DNA from: Actinernus sp. WN-2022
Lineage: Eukaryota > Cnidaria > Anthozoa > Actiniaria > Actinernidae
Assembly (NCBI GenBank): GCA_030867875.1
Contig: JAOWCC010000286.1
Location: forward strand, 62,001 to 126,000
DNA length: 64,000 nucleotides
Reading direction: 5' to 3'
Part shown: positions 1 through 11,842 of the stretch, piece by piece
Layout of the letters: every line of letters begins with the position of its first letter
Position numbering within the stretch: position 1 is the first letter of the stretch
Made by a program: the position numbers and the translations under genes
The notes under the pieces: model-generated
Database searches by the model: none
Told to the model about the DNA's origin: nothing
The model's input: the letters and a program-made list of their open reading frames with translations, nothing else

Positions 1-2
1 GA

Positions 3-284
3 AGTGCCTACAAATCTCGCATACGAAAGATACAAACCAAACAAAACAAAGTAGTCAGGCTAATATTCTTCGCTAAATCGTATGGCAAGAATACTGAGAG
101 TGCTCTGCCTTTACTAAATTTATTGGATATAAATAATGTTTTCAACATGCATATCCTAAAATTTGCTCATCTATGGGACAGAAAGCAACTACCAAAACAA
201 TTTGAGAATTGGTTTCGTTCTGCCAGAATTTCTACAAACCGAAGGCTAGAACAAACATTGGTAAGCAGACTGTTTCTTTTGTAG
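3..284 (+). pseudogene. LINE ORF2 C-terminal fragment (5' truncated)
   Basis: An open frame from the window edge to a TAG reads as the region behind the reverse transcriptase of a non-LTR retrotransposon: a basic stretch (KQNKVVRLIFFAKSYGK), then SALPLLNLLDINNVFNMHILKF, a spacing typical of CR1/L2-like ORF2 C-termini. The equivalent part of the minus-strand LINE at 1409-1936 has the same layout (QKKAVRIITFSDY, then LLKFIDIIYVNN). Everything upstream lies outside the window. Seen: frame and motif order. Known: these blocks follow RT in Jockey/CR1-superfamily elements. Confidence 0.6.
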
Positions 285-612
285 CGAGTAGTAGTAGTTG
301 GTAAAAAATCCCTTAATATATATTCCTTCTCGAAATACTTGATACTGATCAATACCAAAGTAATTAATTAGTAATTTATCTTCCAGACTCATTTTTCTCC
401 CCTCTTCCTGTTTAGATACATAGTTGTATGTTTAAAAACAATTAATATAAATAGTAGCTAGGAGCCAACTAAAAAACCTAACGGTTTATTTGGCTTCTAG
501 GCACTTATAATTCTTTCACTTTAGTAACAATGTATGTCTTCTTAATTAATATAAAAGAATATAATTTAAAGTAGCATAAGTGTGAATAAAGTTGTTGCTG
601 TTGTTGGCTAAT
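285..612 (+). repeat. LINE 3' UTR with short (TTG)n tail
   Basis: AT-rich non-coding tract after the LINE stop codon, ending with an AATAAA-containing stretch and a run of TTG-like triplets near 590-608. The minus-strand LINE next door also ends in (TTG)n, so both probably belong to related families. Confidence 0.45.
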
Positions 613-1136
613 ACATCTGTTTGGAAATACAGTTGTTGAGAACATGTGTCAACGGAGACGCCAGCTGCTCGGCAACCATCTTGATCAATTTAACTGGAAT
701 ATTATGTGGACCGCATGAGCAGTCAGACATCAACTGTGTAATAGTCATTTGAGTGTAATACACGCACAAAACTACACGCACGTAAATAGCTCATTAAGCA
801 AAAAAATATCGCTTGGGGAATACACGATTACCATTAATAATGATTAAACTACAAACTAAAGAAGTTACTTGAGTGTCGGCACTTCCCGTGTTGTCACACT
901 TCGATGTTTAAAAAAAAAATTCATCTGAAATCATTCAACTGCGCCACTGTTTGTGTGTCTACTTCCAAGTATTGAAAGTTACTTTTATTTGCAGAACTTG
1001 TGTTTGAAAGCCGGTATCTATGATGAAACTACAAACTAAAGTTACTTGAGAGTCGGCACTTCCCGTGTTGTAACACAGGGATTATTTATATGGCCAAATA
1101 TTATGCGCCACCTTCCGTTTTGAAGCAGATCTACCA
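613..1136. other. Intergenic, with a diverged direct repeat
   Basis: No gene seen. A ~55-bp segment containing GAGTCGGCACTTCCCGTG-like sequence occurs at about 838-899 and again at about 1021-1075 in the same direction, with small indels. Otherwise AT-rich. Confidence 0.5.
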
Positions 1137-1408
1137 TTACAACAACAACAACAACAACAATTTATTCGTGACCTCTTAAATTTACATGCTAAGAATATTA
1201 CTGCTAAGAATTTATACTCTAGAAATGAGGAGCACAGCTACTTAGAAATAGCTAAAAACTAGTCGAGCTAAGTAGCTAGGTCATGCAGCATTTAATCATG
1301 TTTGATATAGTAATTGAAAGAAAAGGAAAATGCAATATAATACAATACAAAGGACAAAAAAATACAATAATACAAAATACAGAAAGGGCATAAAAAAAGA
1401 AAAGTGCA

Positions 1409-4400
1409 TCAGATATCTAAATAGCTATTCAGGATAGAATCTATTATGAGTTTCTTGAATTGATTACGTGTCTTTGATTTAAAGTCTTCTTGAATTGAGT
1501 TCCATATTTTAGCGCCTAGAAAACGAATGTTAAATTTGCCATAATTGGTTCTTATTTTAAAAATGTAATATGATTTTTTGCAGGCTAGTCTAGTATTATA
1601 TTGGTGTACCCTATTTAAGCATGTAAAGAAGTCATGAAAAACAGATGGTAAGGCATTTGCCTGGAAATCATGCATAAATAGAGCGTTATTTACGTAAATT
1701 ATATCAATAAATTTGAGTAGACCCAGACGATGAAACAGTGGAGATGAGTGAGCTCTATAATCAGAGAAGGTTATGATTCTGACTGCCTTTTTTTGAAGGA
1801 TAATAAGAGGTTTAAGGGTAGTTGAATAAGTATTGCCCCAGGTTGTTACAGCATAAGATAAGTATGGATAAATTAAGGTATAGTATAGTTGAGTTAAAAT
1901 TGGAGAAGTTACAAAATGTCGAATCTTTGAAAGCATGCCAACGCATCGTTTGATTTTCTTAGTAATGTGCTGAACATGGTATTTCCAGCTAAGATAAGAA
2001 TCAATAAAAACCCCAAGATATTTGATGCATTTTTCTTGTTTTATCTGTTTATCATTGATTTGGAGTCTAAGTGCATAGTTTACAGATTTTTGGCGAGGAT
2101 GAAAAATAATAAAATTAGTTTTATCAAGATTTAGGGAGAGCTTATTTGCAATGAGCCAGTTTGAGATATGCCTTAAATTGAAATTAATAAGAGATTATAG
2201 TACAAACAGACTACTATCAGAACAGAACAGATTAGTATCGTCTGCAAAGATGTGGAAATCAAATAAAGAGCAGCAGTTGCTAAAGTCATTAATATATAGG
2301 AGAAATAGAAGTGGGCCCAGTACTGACCCTTGTGGGACACCATGAGTAACAGTAAGTTCATCAGATTTAGAAGTACCTATTGAAACATGTTGCCTTCTGT
2401 TTTTTAGATAGGAAACAAACCAGTCTTTTGCTATGCCACGAATTCCATAGTGGCTTAATTTAGAGATCAAAATGCTATGATTAACTGTGTCAAATGCTTT
2501 TGAAAAGTCTAGGAAAATCCCACATGAGTACTGGCCATCTTCTATTGCTCTTTGGATTTTGTCTGCAATTGACAGAGTTGCATGCATAGTAGAATACCCT
2601 TCTCGAAAACCAAATTGCCTATCATAGATAATATTATGTTTATCAATAAAGGTACTTAATCGTTTATACATCAACTTTTCCAGTAGTTTATTAAAAATGG
2701 AAAGCAATGAGATGGGTCGGTAGTTATTCATGCATGTAACTGAGTCTCTTTTGTGGACTGGGATAACGTTGGCTATTTTGAATTGGTCTGGTACACAGCC
2801 ACTACTAAAGGACAGATTATATATAGTTTCTAAAGGAGTTGACAAGTAAGTCTTCAGGAGTTTTAGTAAACACACAGGAATACTGAATGGTCCTGTTGCC
2901 TTTGATGAATTAAAGCTAGAAATTTCATCTTCTATTTCCATAGTTGTTACTGGAAACAGATAAAAACTATTTGATTGTGATGGTCCCAAATAAGCTTGGG
3001 GTTCAATTTCGATATAAGGTATATCGTCTGCTAGCTTATTCCCAATATCAGAAAAGTACTTGTTAAAGGCAGTTGCTATAGCTTTAGGATCTTTAATGTT
3101 GTGATTATTCTGGATAATTTTTGAGGGTGGATTTGATCCTTTTGGTTTAAGAGTAATTAATTATTTTATCCCATTCCAGATGTTTCTAATGTTTTTGCTA
3201 TTTTCTTTAAAATAATTGTGATAATATCCCTGTTTGCTACATTTAACAAGATAACTTATGTTATTACGATAATATTTATATTTAGTAAAATGGTATGGGT
3301 TTCTTGATTTAAGATACTTTTTATATAGCTTCTCCTTGACCTTAATGGAAGTTTTTATACCATTAGTCACCCATGGCTTAGTCAATGACTTAATTTCTTT
3401 TCGAGTAAGTTTACGAACTGGAACGTGCTTATCTATAATTTCAGTAATGCAAGAATAGAAAGACTGAAAAAAAGTATTCACATCAACAGCATCACTTTCA
3501 CTGGGTAAAACTTCATGCCAATTAATATTACCAAGGTCAGCTGCCAGTGCTTCCTTATCTAAAGTAGAGTAATCCCGTTTGTACATTTTAGAAGTTTTTG
3601 GAAGAGCAGAAAGTTTATTAATGATAAGAAAATTTGGCAGGTGATCTGTAATATCACTTAGAATATTACCACTTATAGTCTGGTGTTCTAGGGAATTGAA
3701 AAAAATATTGTCTATCAAGGTTGCAGAGTGATCTGTGATTCTAGTTGGCTTCAAGATTTGAGGATGAAATGAATAAGATCCTAATGTATTTATAAAGTCT
3801 TCAGTATCTGCATGGGAATTGAAATTGAGCAGATCAATGTTGAAGTCACCCAACAGCAGACAATATTTGTTTTCTTTGTTAATTTTGTCAATAGCTTCAT
3901 ACAGAAAATCTAACATTTTGTCTAATTTTGAGCTAGGATGCCTATAGATTACACCACAAACGATGTTATGCTGGTGAGGAACCTCGATTTCGACCCACAG
4001 AGCCTCAAATTCCTTTTCAGAGCAGCAGAGCTCATTCCTTTGTATATAAGACAAAGTATCTTTGATAAATAAACCAACACCCCCAGCTACTGACAGTGTT
4101 GGTTGCGACAAATAGTGATAACCAGGAATACTAGTATTTATAGTAGGGTCTATTCCATATCTTATTCTAGTTTCAGAAAGACCAATGACTGAAAAAGATT
4201 TATTTAGGTCATTTAATAATTGGTAAAGGGAATCAAAATTAGCGGCAAGGCTTCTAATATTATGATGTAAGGCCGAGAAAGATTTATCAGTGAAAGATGA
4301 CTGAACGTCTTCACTTGAATGAAAGTCATGTGTAGAATAATAATCAAAATTAGTTGCTATAGGTAATTGTGAGTCAATATCTATGTTGGACAAATTAGAT

Positions 4401-4723
4401 TTTTTGTCAATAGATGACATTATATCAAAACAGGGCAAACAATCTAATCTAAGATTTAAAATCTTTTTAGAACAAAGGCATTCTGTATTTGAGTTAAAGG
4501 ATAACTCAATGACTTCATTATTCTCTAGAAAATGATAAGGAAATATTTCTGGGCGACAGTACAGGCATATCCATAGATCATCTGATCTAGAAAAATAATT
4601 ATATTCTTTTATGGAAAGAACAGTGCATTTCAAATGGAACCATTGTAGACAGACATCACATTGGATACCCCTGCAATTATCTTTGACAGGCTTTTAACAG
4701 CGTCTACATTTACAAATCACCAT
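1409..4723 (-). pseudogene. LINE ORF2: PHD finger, endonuclease, reverse transcriptase; three in-frame stops
   Basis: One reading frame runs from ATG at 4723 to 1409, broken only by stops at 4694-4696, 3161-3163 and 2195-2197. In order: a PHD-like zinc finger (Cys pairs, then WFHLKC and WICLYC); an AP-endonuclease-type domain (HHNIRSL, GLSETRI, GVIYRHPSS, LLGDFNIDLL, SDITDHLP); and reverse transcriptase (NYRPISLLSIFNKLLEK, FGFREGYSTMHA, FLDFSKAFDTVNH, GVPQGSVLGPLLF, catalytic FADD followed at once by a stop); then the C-terminal region with KYLGVFIDSYLSWKYH. The product would nick target DNA and copy the LINE RNA there. The stops lie inside conserved domains, so this copy is decayed. Confidence 0.85.
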
Positions 4724-4833
4724 TAAGTTGAGTTAATAAAGTGTATAGCAGGAGTAAATAACTGGTACTTATCTTATTTGATACGCTGTCAAGCTTGGAG
4801 TCCAATGGACTAGATGCATACCTATTATTCAAT

Positions 4834-5604
4834 TTAATCCTTTTCATCTTGTTGCCCATTGGATGCCTTAAGTTTAGCAAGGTCGCTCATATTATTGATG
4901 TAAATAGGATAGCTGGCTTTATCTTTTTTGAGATAAATACGTCCATTCGAAGTAGAAATGTATCTAAATTCCAGTTCTTTCCTTACTTGCAGACAGGACT
5001 TGAATAGCTTCTTCCTTGGTTGAGTGAGACTTTCAGATATATAAATATCGTTTCCTTTTTCGGCTGTGCTTGTAATGAGGCCTTCGATATCCCTCGTGGT
5101 TTTATCCTTGAGTCTGTAACGACATCTATAGAAGTCAGCAGCGACGTCTCTCCTTACGAATTTTGCGATTATCACTGGAGGATTGGGTTGATGTGTGACT
5201 CCCTTTCTGTCAGTCCAAGGCTTGTTGTTCGCTGGTAGCCTATGACTGATAGAGATGTCTTCATCCTCTAACTGAATCTCCATTAGCTCTGCTATTTGAC
5301 AGACTATGTCATTTGTATTTTCATCATGGCCGACCGGGATCCCCTTTATCTCCACGCATTCGCGCCGTGAATATTGATCTTGCTCGTCTAGTAAATACTC
5401 ATGGTGTTTGAGTGCATTTGTAGTGGTATTGAGCTGAGATTTAAGTGCGTTATTTTCGTTTTCAAATGACTTGTTCTTTTCTTCAAGCTTGTCGAGTCTC
5501 ACTAGCAGGCTCTGGTATTGGTCACTCATAAACTGAAGAGACTTCTCAAATGGTGCGAGTTTCTCTTCGATAATTCTATCCAACTCTTCTTTCGAGGTGC
5601 CCAT
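4834..5604 (-). CDS. LINE ORF1 nucleic-acid-binding protein
   Basis: About 256 residues from ATG at 5604 (MGTSKEELD); a codon further upstream in frame is less likely. Residues ~10-85 are a charged coiled coil (LVRLDKLEEKNKSFENENN). Then comes an RRM-like start (YSRRECVEIKGIP) and a basic C-terminal half with HRLP, FVRRDVAADFY and NGRIYLKKDKASYPI. This matches L1-ORF1-like/transposase_22 proteins, which trimerise and bind LINE RNA. It lies 110 bp upstream of ORF2. The frame is intact although ORF2 is broken. Confidence 0.75.
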   Translation of the reverse strand: MGTSKEELDRIIEEKLAPFEKSLQFMSDQYQSLLVRLDKLEEKNKSFENENNALKSQLNTTTNALKHHEYLLDEQDQYSRRECVEIKGIPVGHDENTNDIVCQIAELMEIQLEDEDISISHRLPANNKPWTDRKGVTHQPNPPVIIAKFVRRDVAADFYRCRYRLKDKTTRDIEGLITSTAEKGNDIYISESLTQPRKKLFKSCLQVRKELEFRYISTSNGRIYLKKDKASYPIYINNMSDLAKLKASNGQQDEKD

Positions 5605-5733
5605 GATTAAAGAAAGTATTATAAACAATAACTACGAAGAAAACATAACGATATACCGAAAAAATTCACAAAATTGTCGGAGCGATAAGAAACGCGTCCA
5701 TCTTGTTCGCTGACCGCTGACCGTATTGACATT

Positions 5734-6206
5734 ATGCAATTTTACTCTGGGAAATGCTTAATCTACCCTGTTAAACCCATTAAGAATTATACAAAAAAGG
5801 CTATTCGTGCCATATCTAATGAATCTTGGAATAAACACACTCCACCACTTTTTCAGATAACTTTAGCTAGTGACAGCATTGGAGATACTCAAAAATATAT
5901 TTATAAATGTTCTATTTGTAAGAGTAAAACGAAATCTATCCAAAGCAGTATCGTCTGTATATCCTGTCACCATAAAGTTCATATAAAATGCACTTATCTT
6001 TCAAATGGTGTTGTTATTTATGCGTATCGAGTAATTTTCCATTCAGAAATGTAAATGATTTTTCGCAGCTTACTTACGATAGTAATATAAACTGTTCATG
6101 CCTAAGATCCTTATCCCTACGTAATATAGAACTTCAATCTTTACCATCTATAGACCTTCTATCGACAAATTTTAAGTATATAGTATATATGTTAAGTATC
6201 ACCTGA
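5734..6206 (+). pseudogene. Second LINE: PHD-finger N-terminus only, frameshifted
   Basis: On the plus strand, head to head with the minus-strand LINE, a frame shows YKCSICKSKTKS, CISCHHKVHIKCTYLS and, in a shifted frame, WCCYLCVSSNFPFRNV followed by an NCSCLRSLSLRNIELQSLP-type tail. This is the PHD-like layout seen at the start of the neighbour's ORF2 (which has LCSKKILNLRLDCLP in the same place). No endonuclease or RT follows, so only the first ~150 codons remain, with a frame change near 6000. Confidence 0.55.
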
Positions 6207-6789
6207 CTTTGACACTAACCCAGACAATGAAATCCCATACGATTCTGATTTTAAGTACCACTCATTACATTGGACAATGTTCATGTTACTTTGAACAAAT
6301 GAGTCAACCACTGTGAGGGACTCGTCATTCTTCTTTGAACTTGAGAATACCAAGTGCACTGACCCTCCGCTGTTCATTCTCCTCTTTTTCTATATCGAGA
6401 TTCTGGTCATTGTCACCATGTTTCATTTAAATCTCCTTCAGGAAATCCTTCTATTAGTAATTGGTTTGGTTCCCCGTTTGCGGGTAAATCGCGCTCATCA
6501 ACTTCGTGGTATAAATTTCCATGCTTGTGAACGAGGTGATTTGTAAATGAGAAAAAAATGCTATATGTCCACCAACTCCACAGAGCACATGGAAATATGC
6601 ACCATTCTTGTGATTCCTACCAAGATGATTTACCAATAAACGAACAGAAATAGCTTGAAAACCAACACACAGATTGCATCGATATGCAGTCATTTCTTCA
6701 CCGAACCTCTTCGCCTTGTTCTGGTTTTCGCGCCAAATTAAAATGCATCGACTCTTGAATGTGAACTCCTTACTTAAGGGGGTAGGCAC
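6189..6789 (-). pseudogene. tnp2-transposon-associated zinc-finger protein, N-terminal exons, frameshifted
   Basis: A likely start is at 6693 (MTAYRCNLC). The frame shows a C2H2-like pattern: YRCNLCVGFQ, VRLLVNHLGRNH, FHVLCGVGG. After a T-run near 6553 the sense continues in another frame, with a second His-rich part and an acidic tail. Further left, 6190-6415 reads ALGILKFKEE and VVDSFVQSNM in alternating frames, recalling the region after the finger in tnp2-family proteins. An AC|CTTTGTC donor complement near 6890 suggests an upstream 5' exon. The frame changes imply a pseudogene. The family assignment is from memory of the pattern, not a search. Confidence 0.45.
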
Positions 6790-8520
6790 AGTAAACAGCT
6801 TGATATATTGCTACATTGTAACTTCTTTTCCTTCATTTGTATTCTTATGTTTAATAACAATATATTGATGATAATAAGTATATATTACTTACCTTTGTCT
6901 GCTGTTTTCCTGAATTTGACTCGAAAATATGGTTTCTTTCTTTCGTACCGTGGGGAGTACAGTGAGGTTTCCTTAGAAGTCACGTGAACATTAATCACGT
7001 GCCCGAAGCGTTGCCATGGGGACCAAAGGCCAGCTCATCAAGTCGTCATTCACTTGCAAGTTGCGTTTTTTTCGAGAGCCGGGTGAAGAAGTAAGCTTAC
7101 ATCTACTTTGATTTTGAACTTGAAGACTTCAAAATGGACATAACTGGAGATGTAAGTAGCTCATTCAACTTCTAAGGAATATATTGAAGCTGGTTTGAAC
7201 GAGTTTAGTCATCCATAGTCAGAGATTACAGGTGCTAGGTACACAAGAACGATGCAGGAACTTTTCCCAACGGCAACGGCGCTGCAGCGGGCGCTTTTGA
7301 GATTTGCTTTAAAACTATATTCTCGTTTTTTTAAGGTATTCGAACCAGAACTTTATGAATCTCTTGTTTCTTGAGAACGTTAGTTTTGGAAAAGAAGATA
7401 AGGTAAGATATGTGTAATGTCGATATCTAGCTCCGCCATGTAGCATTTGTATAAAAATTGTAACACCTAGCTATTTGAATACAGTCTGCATGATCTTGAC
7501 TGCTTGAGTACCATTTAAACCTATCACGGTAAAAACTATATATGGCCTCTAGCCCGGCTTATTCTAGCTGGAACTAGAGGGCTCTTTTACATGCAATCCG
7601 CCGTGGAAGGTAAGCTAGCGAGTAGCGTTGAGATGAATCCGTCGAGACCGCATGGCATCCTTTTACTAACACTTAACCACCCTTTTGCTATCTTTTCAGT
7701 TTTTGGCTGCTTCGGTCTCATAAAAAAATATTGGATCAGTACGTGAATGGGATATCTCGCAGAGCCATAGGCATTATAAGCGTAGACTGCATTGGCTTAG
7801 CTTGGTAAATCAGCAAGATGGCCGCCATATTAAAGGCATAACAGGAATTCTGTGCCATGGACCTTTTTGAGCGTTTGAGCCGATTCAGTACATGAAGATA
7901 TAAATAACAAGTGAGGGTTCTGGAGTAGTTCTGATAAACATGAGAATGTATTGATGTATAAAATAATTATAAGAGCTATTTGGTTTGTGTGTGAATGGTA
8001 ATCATTCATTGGCTATGCTTTTAAAGGGGCACTGTCAACTGCCAAATGATAAACATTAATAACTACTCAGATTAGCAGAGTATGCTTTCTAGGTGTGTTG
8101 GTAAAGATTGGAGGATGGCAAATATTCGAGTCGATGAAAAATACAACTTTCAAGGGAAATAACTCAGGGACAGTTCATAAATCAAGATTCTAGAATTACC
8201 TTTTTTAATCCACTTTAAACTTTGCAATCCTTAATCGAAAGAAAATAAACTATATTGGGGCAGTCACATAGTACTCTTCTTCGATTTCAGGGCATTGTTG
8301 CCATTGTTTATTCAGTTGTGTTTTAACAAAGGTTGAATTTGATCCTTTATTCTTGACCTGTCCCAAGACTGTACCAATTTGTAACTTTTAATATAAGGAA
8401 CTGGCCAGGAAATGGGAGTGGTGTTGGGAAATGAAATCAAAAAGCCAAAGGGCTTCAAATCTTAAAATCCCCTTTATAATTGCTCATTTTTGTTTTATAT
8501 TTCAAACATCTCAACACTGC
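6790..8520. other. Long non-coding stretch
   Basis: No ORF of note, RNA gene or clear repeat was seen. The left edge holds a possible minus-strand 5' exon ending at a GTAAGT donor near 6890. Otherwise it is AT-rich with scattered GC-richer patches. Confidence 0.4.
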
Positions 8521-9580
8521 AGAAATGCTAGAGAGCATAAGAGATGATCTGTTGAAAGCTTGTGGTTTGAAAAGCGGACATAGTGTTGCTTCGGAAAGTT
8601 TTGAAAGCCTATAAAGACCGTACAAAGGTATACTGTGCTGTATGTTACATAATAATGTTCACATATTTCACAGAAAAATCCAACCTACATGAATAATTTA
8701 TTTCAATTTTCAATATATGTAGCAAGTATTATACTACAAAAAAAATGAACATGCATGAGAGAAATGCTAAACACAAGTCCAAGGTGAATATTTTTAGCAT
8801 TTCTTCAATGTTCTGAAAATAATGATCTTACATGTGGTAGGTTCAGAAAATAGAAAACATTGTAGGCTTATGCATGTGACAAAAGAAAATTACCAGTTCA
8901 AAATAGTTAAACATTCTCGAGGATGCTATATAATCTGATTGTACTGTTGCAGCTATATTATATATTTAATTACTGCAAATTGCTCTCTTCCAGAATATGT
9001 CATCGAGTACACATTAATTGTCTCCACCATCAACGCCACTGCACTGCTCATCTCCCTCCACTTCATTCAAAGCCTCTGATTCACTGTCACTGCCATCTTC
9101 TCGCTCATCAACACCTGTATCTGACAACCCATCAACTCCAATTATCGAGCAAAAGACCCCCTCAGTCTCTCCAAAAGCTGCGTTTTAGAGCGCACCAGAG
9201 CCAGATACCCAGAGTACACAGTTGATGGTATGTGTTCAAGTTATTTTACAGCAAAAGCAGGTTTAAAAGCAGGTTTTAATTGGTATCAAGACCTATGTAG
9301 ACAGGGTTTAATAACATTTTAACAAGATCAAAATCCATTCACTAGTGTATTAAGGCCTATAAACTAGCTAGGCATTTCTAGTTATTAACACATTATTTAT
9401 CCATTTCAGTTTTCAGCAGATGTTACTTCTAAGCTGAGGAAGAAGGTGTTATCCCCAAATAGAAGAAATGAATTAACAAGGGATATCTGCTCCGCAATTA
9501 GGGTACACACGTTGAACCCATCTAAAACAGAAAGGGAACATGTAGCCCTTGAAATAACAAGAACCATTACTTGCTGATAA
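8521..9580 (+). pseudogene. Exons of an invertebrate multi-exon family (SAMD3-like expansion?), frame-broken
   Basis: Three exon-like pieces: about 8523-8615 (MLESIRDDLLKACGLKSGH, then a stop and shift); 8996-9226 after a CTCTTCCAG acceptor, Ser/Pro-rich with an early stop; and about 9411-9580 after a TTTCAG acceptor, reading LRKKVLSPNRRNELTRDICS then IRVHTLNPSKTEREHVALEI. The last piece recalls a large aquatic-invertebrate/fish family often named SAM-domain protein 3-like, as do the exon order and the 11.5-kb exon. Stops within the first two exons suggest a pseudogene. No database was consulted. Confidence 0.35.
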
Positions 9581-9659
9581 GTTGGGAACTGGAAGTTGTT
9601 ATCTTTAACTGACAACATCATTGCTATTATAATATAATCTAGGGCTATCAGTATTAACC

Positions 9660-11190
9660 AGCCACTCCATTGCTTGAGAATCCAGCTGCTTTAGTCACCC
9701 AGACAAAATACCCCCTGACGAACTTAGTTATAGATGGTTTGCACTCAATCCCCAGAGATTCAAATGACAAAGGGCATGGCGGCCATGTTGGTGTACAGAA
9801 CAAAAGAAGCTAACGAGGAATCTATTGTTAACTGTACACCAACATGGCGGCTATGACGTCACGTGCAAAGGGTCCATAGGGCATGATACATATTCAAGCG
9901 TTTAAATCTTGATGTGGTGTTTCAATCCATAAAAAGATTATCAATAAAACAGACAATATAAAACAGTTCAACAGATAATCCGTCTAGCCTTGATAGTTTG
10001 TTTCAAATCGGGAAATAAGCTCACGATACTGTTGCTTCCTTTCAAAACATCGGGTCTTCCAAACAATACATCAACTCTGATATTCCAATAGATATATCTA
10101 GCCCCATGCAGGCCTGGACATAACTTGGCAGGATGTGTGTCCTTCCAAACCTTTTGATCGGACATACATCAAAATTGGTCTGACATGCGCATATCAAAAT
10201 TGAGGGCCAATCAGAAGGAAGAATAGCTATTATTACGTCTTGAGCCAAATGGTCACCGATTTGACACCCATCAGCCCTCAGGACAACGAGGCTATAGGGT
10301 CCACAATTTCAAAACAGTACAGAGATGGAGTCACGTTGAACGGAGATCACCGATAAGATGATGACCCAATCCATTATTTTCTAAAGAAAAGCAAGAATAA
10401 AATAATGTTAAAGTGCATATAAGCCCAAATTAGTTACATGTATATTTGATATTGATTGTACATGAAGTGGATAGTCCAATGGTAGAATATTTCTTGATTT
10501 GGGTGTTTCATCTAATATATATAAAGGTTTATATTTCCAATGTGCTAATGATGTGATGTCATCACCAACATTTACTGAATTTCTTTGTGTTTGTGAATTA
10601 AGCTATTTTCTAATTTAGATTTTTTTGTAAAATTACTTTGATAAGCTTCAAATATAACTTTGAATTTTAAAATATGTAATTTTGTTTCTTTATATCTCGT
10701 AGACGTAACGCCCAAATCAAGAAATATTCTACCTTTACCTTTGGATTATTTACTTCGTGTACAATTAATATCGAGTATAACTGATTTGGTCTTATATGCA
10801 CTTTAAACAGTGTCTTGGCCACTGGAATGATTTGCCGGAAAATTTCTACAAGCCATGTCTTCAAAAGCTTCTTGGGTCCTTAAAGTCAACAACTGACACA
10901 ATAACTCCTCTTTGCATTCCGACAGCCTTATCAAATCGGTTAGTCCATCCTTAGGCCACTCAGCAGCTTACAATCGCTACTAGTGCATCGAATGAAGCGA
11001 CAGATGATAAAGCAGCCGGTAAAACAAGAATATCGTGGCATTCGGCTCAGCCATAATAACAGCTATTGCATCACACCTCAGAACTAGTCCTAGCAGTAAA
11101 GTTCTTCAGCGGTTCTTTTGTCTGGGTGACTTTAGCAGCGAAGCAGCTGGATTCTCTACCATGCTAATTGTCGCCTGGCAGCAACTATAG
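9660..11190. repeat. Inverted-repeat-bounded element (MITE-like) with ATGGCGG/TGACGTCA motif
   Basis: GAGAATCCAGCTGCTT plus GTCACCCAGACAAAA near 9678-9715 returns inverted at about 11118-11166, with an ~8-bp length difference inside. Just inside the left arm, 9775-9860 has an internal inverted pair of GGCGGCCATGTTGGTGTAC and its complement with GATGACGTCA-type sequence. A similar sequence is at 51880-52050. No transposase was found inside. Confidence 0.5.
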
Positions 11191-11542
11191 TCATTTCTCC
11201 AACAATTTAATGCCCCCATATCCCATGAAGGCTGTACCTTGAAAAACAGCTAAAATTACCAGGCTACACCAAAACTGATTAAAAGCCCTGACAACTGTAC
11301 CAATTCATAGACTGATGCTTTTTTGCAATTGAAGGGCTGTGTGCAAAAAGGGTGCAACTAACTCTTGATCACGTTCTAAATTCTCCTTTAGAAAACAAGT
11401 TAAGACATCGAAGGAGAATTTAGAATGTGATCAGGAGACATTTAAGCCCCTTTTGAACACATCCATTCAATTGTGTTTCAACTAAATGTTGGTTACATTC
11501 TATTTTCCTGGGGCTCATGGCAGGAAGCAATAAAAAAATAGG

Positions 11543-11842
11543 TTCAAAAACCTCGGAAAGTCAAAGCGACCTGCCACCAAGAGTATTGCTACTGGTGAAA
11601 CAGCTGCCACTGTATGCAAAAAGAGCAAAACATCAGCCAGTGATATTCCAACTATGCATGAAGGCGAGACGCACATAAAAACCACAAAGAAGGAAATGGT
11701 GAAGACTACGAATATAGATGTTAGTCTTGTCAAAGAGTTGATGGAAATTACATTTCCATACAGGAGGCAGGGAGTGGTGTTGGATCCTGTTATTGTGAAG
11801 ACACTATTACTAAAGTATCCAGCACTGCAGCTAGTACCAGAG
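11543..11842 (+). CDS. Exon of the same multi-exon family, intact frame
   Basis: Open from an AG acceptor near 11541 to a clean AG|GTAAGT donor at 11842. A Lys/Thr-rich linker is followed by VSLVKELMEITFPYRRQGVV, LDPVIVKTLLLKYPALQLVP. The FPYRR and KYPALQ blocks recall the segment after the linker in the SAMD3-like invertebrate family. It lies downstream and in the same direction as the exons at 8.5-9.6 kb, separated by a fold-back element. This exon alone shows no damage. Function unknown; family assignment is from memory. Confidence 0.4.

Larger units (their letters stand above)
1137..5715 (-). mobile_element. Nearly full-length non-LTR retrotransposon (CR1/L2-like LINE)
   Basis: On the minus strand the order is a short 5' UTR (about 5605-5715), ORF1 (5604-4834), ORF2 (4723-1409), a 3' UTR and a (TTG)n tail (CAA repeats at 1137-1160 on the plus strand). 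This is the standard two-ORF LINE layout. ORF2 has three in-frame stops, so the copy is not autonomous as it stands. Clade assignment rests on general motif style only. Confidence 0.85.
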
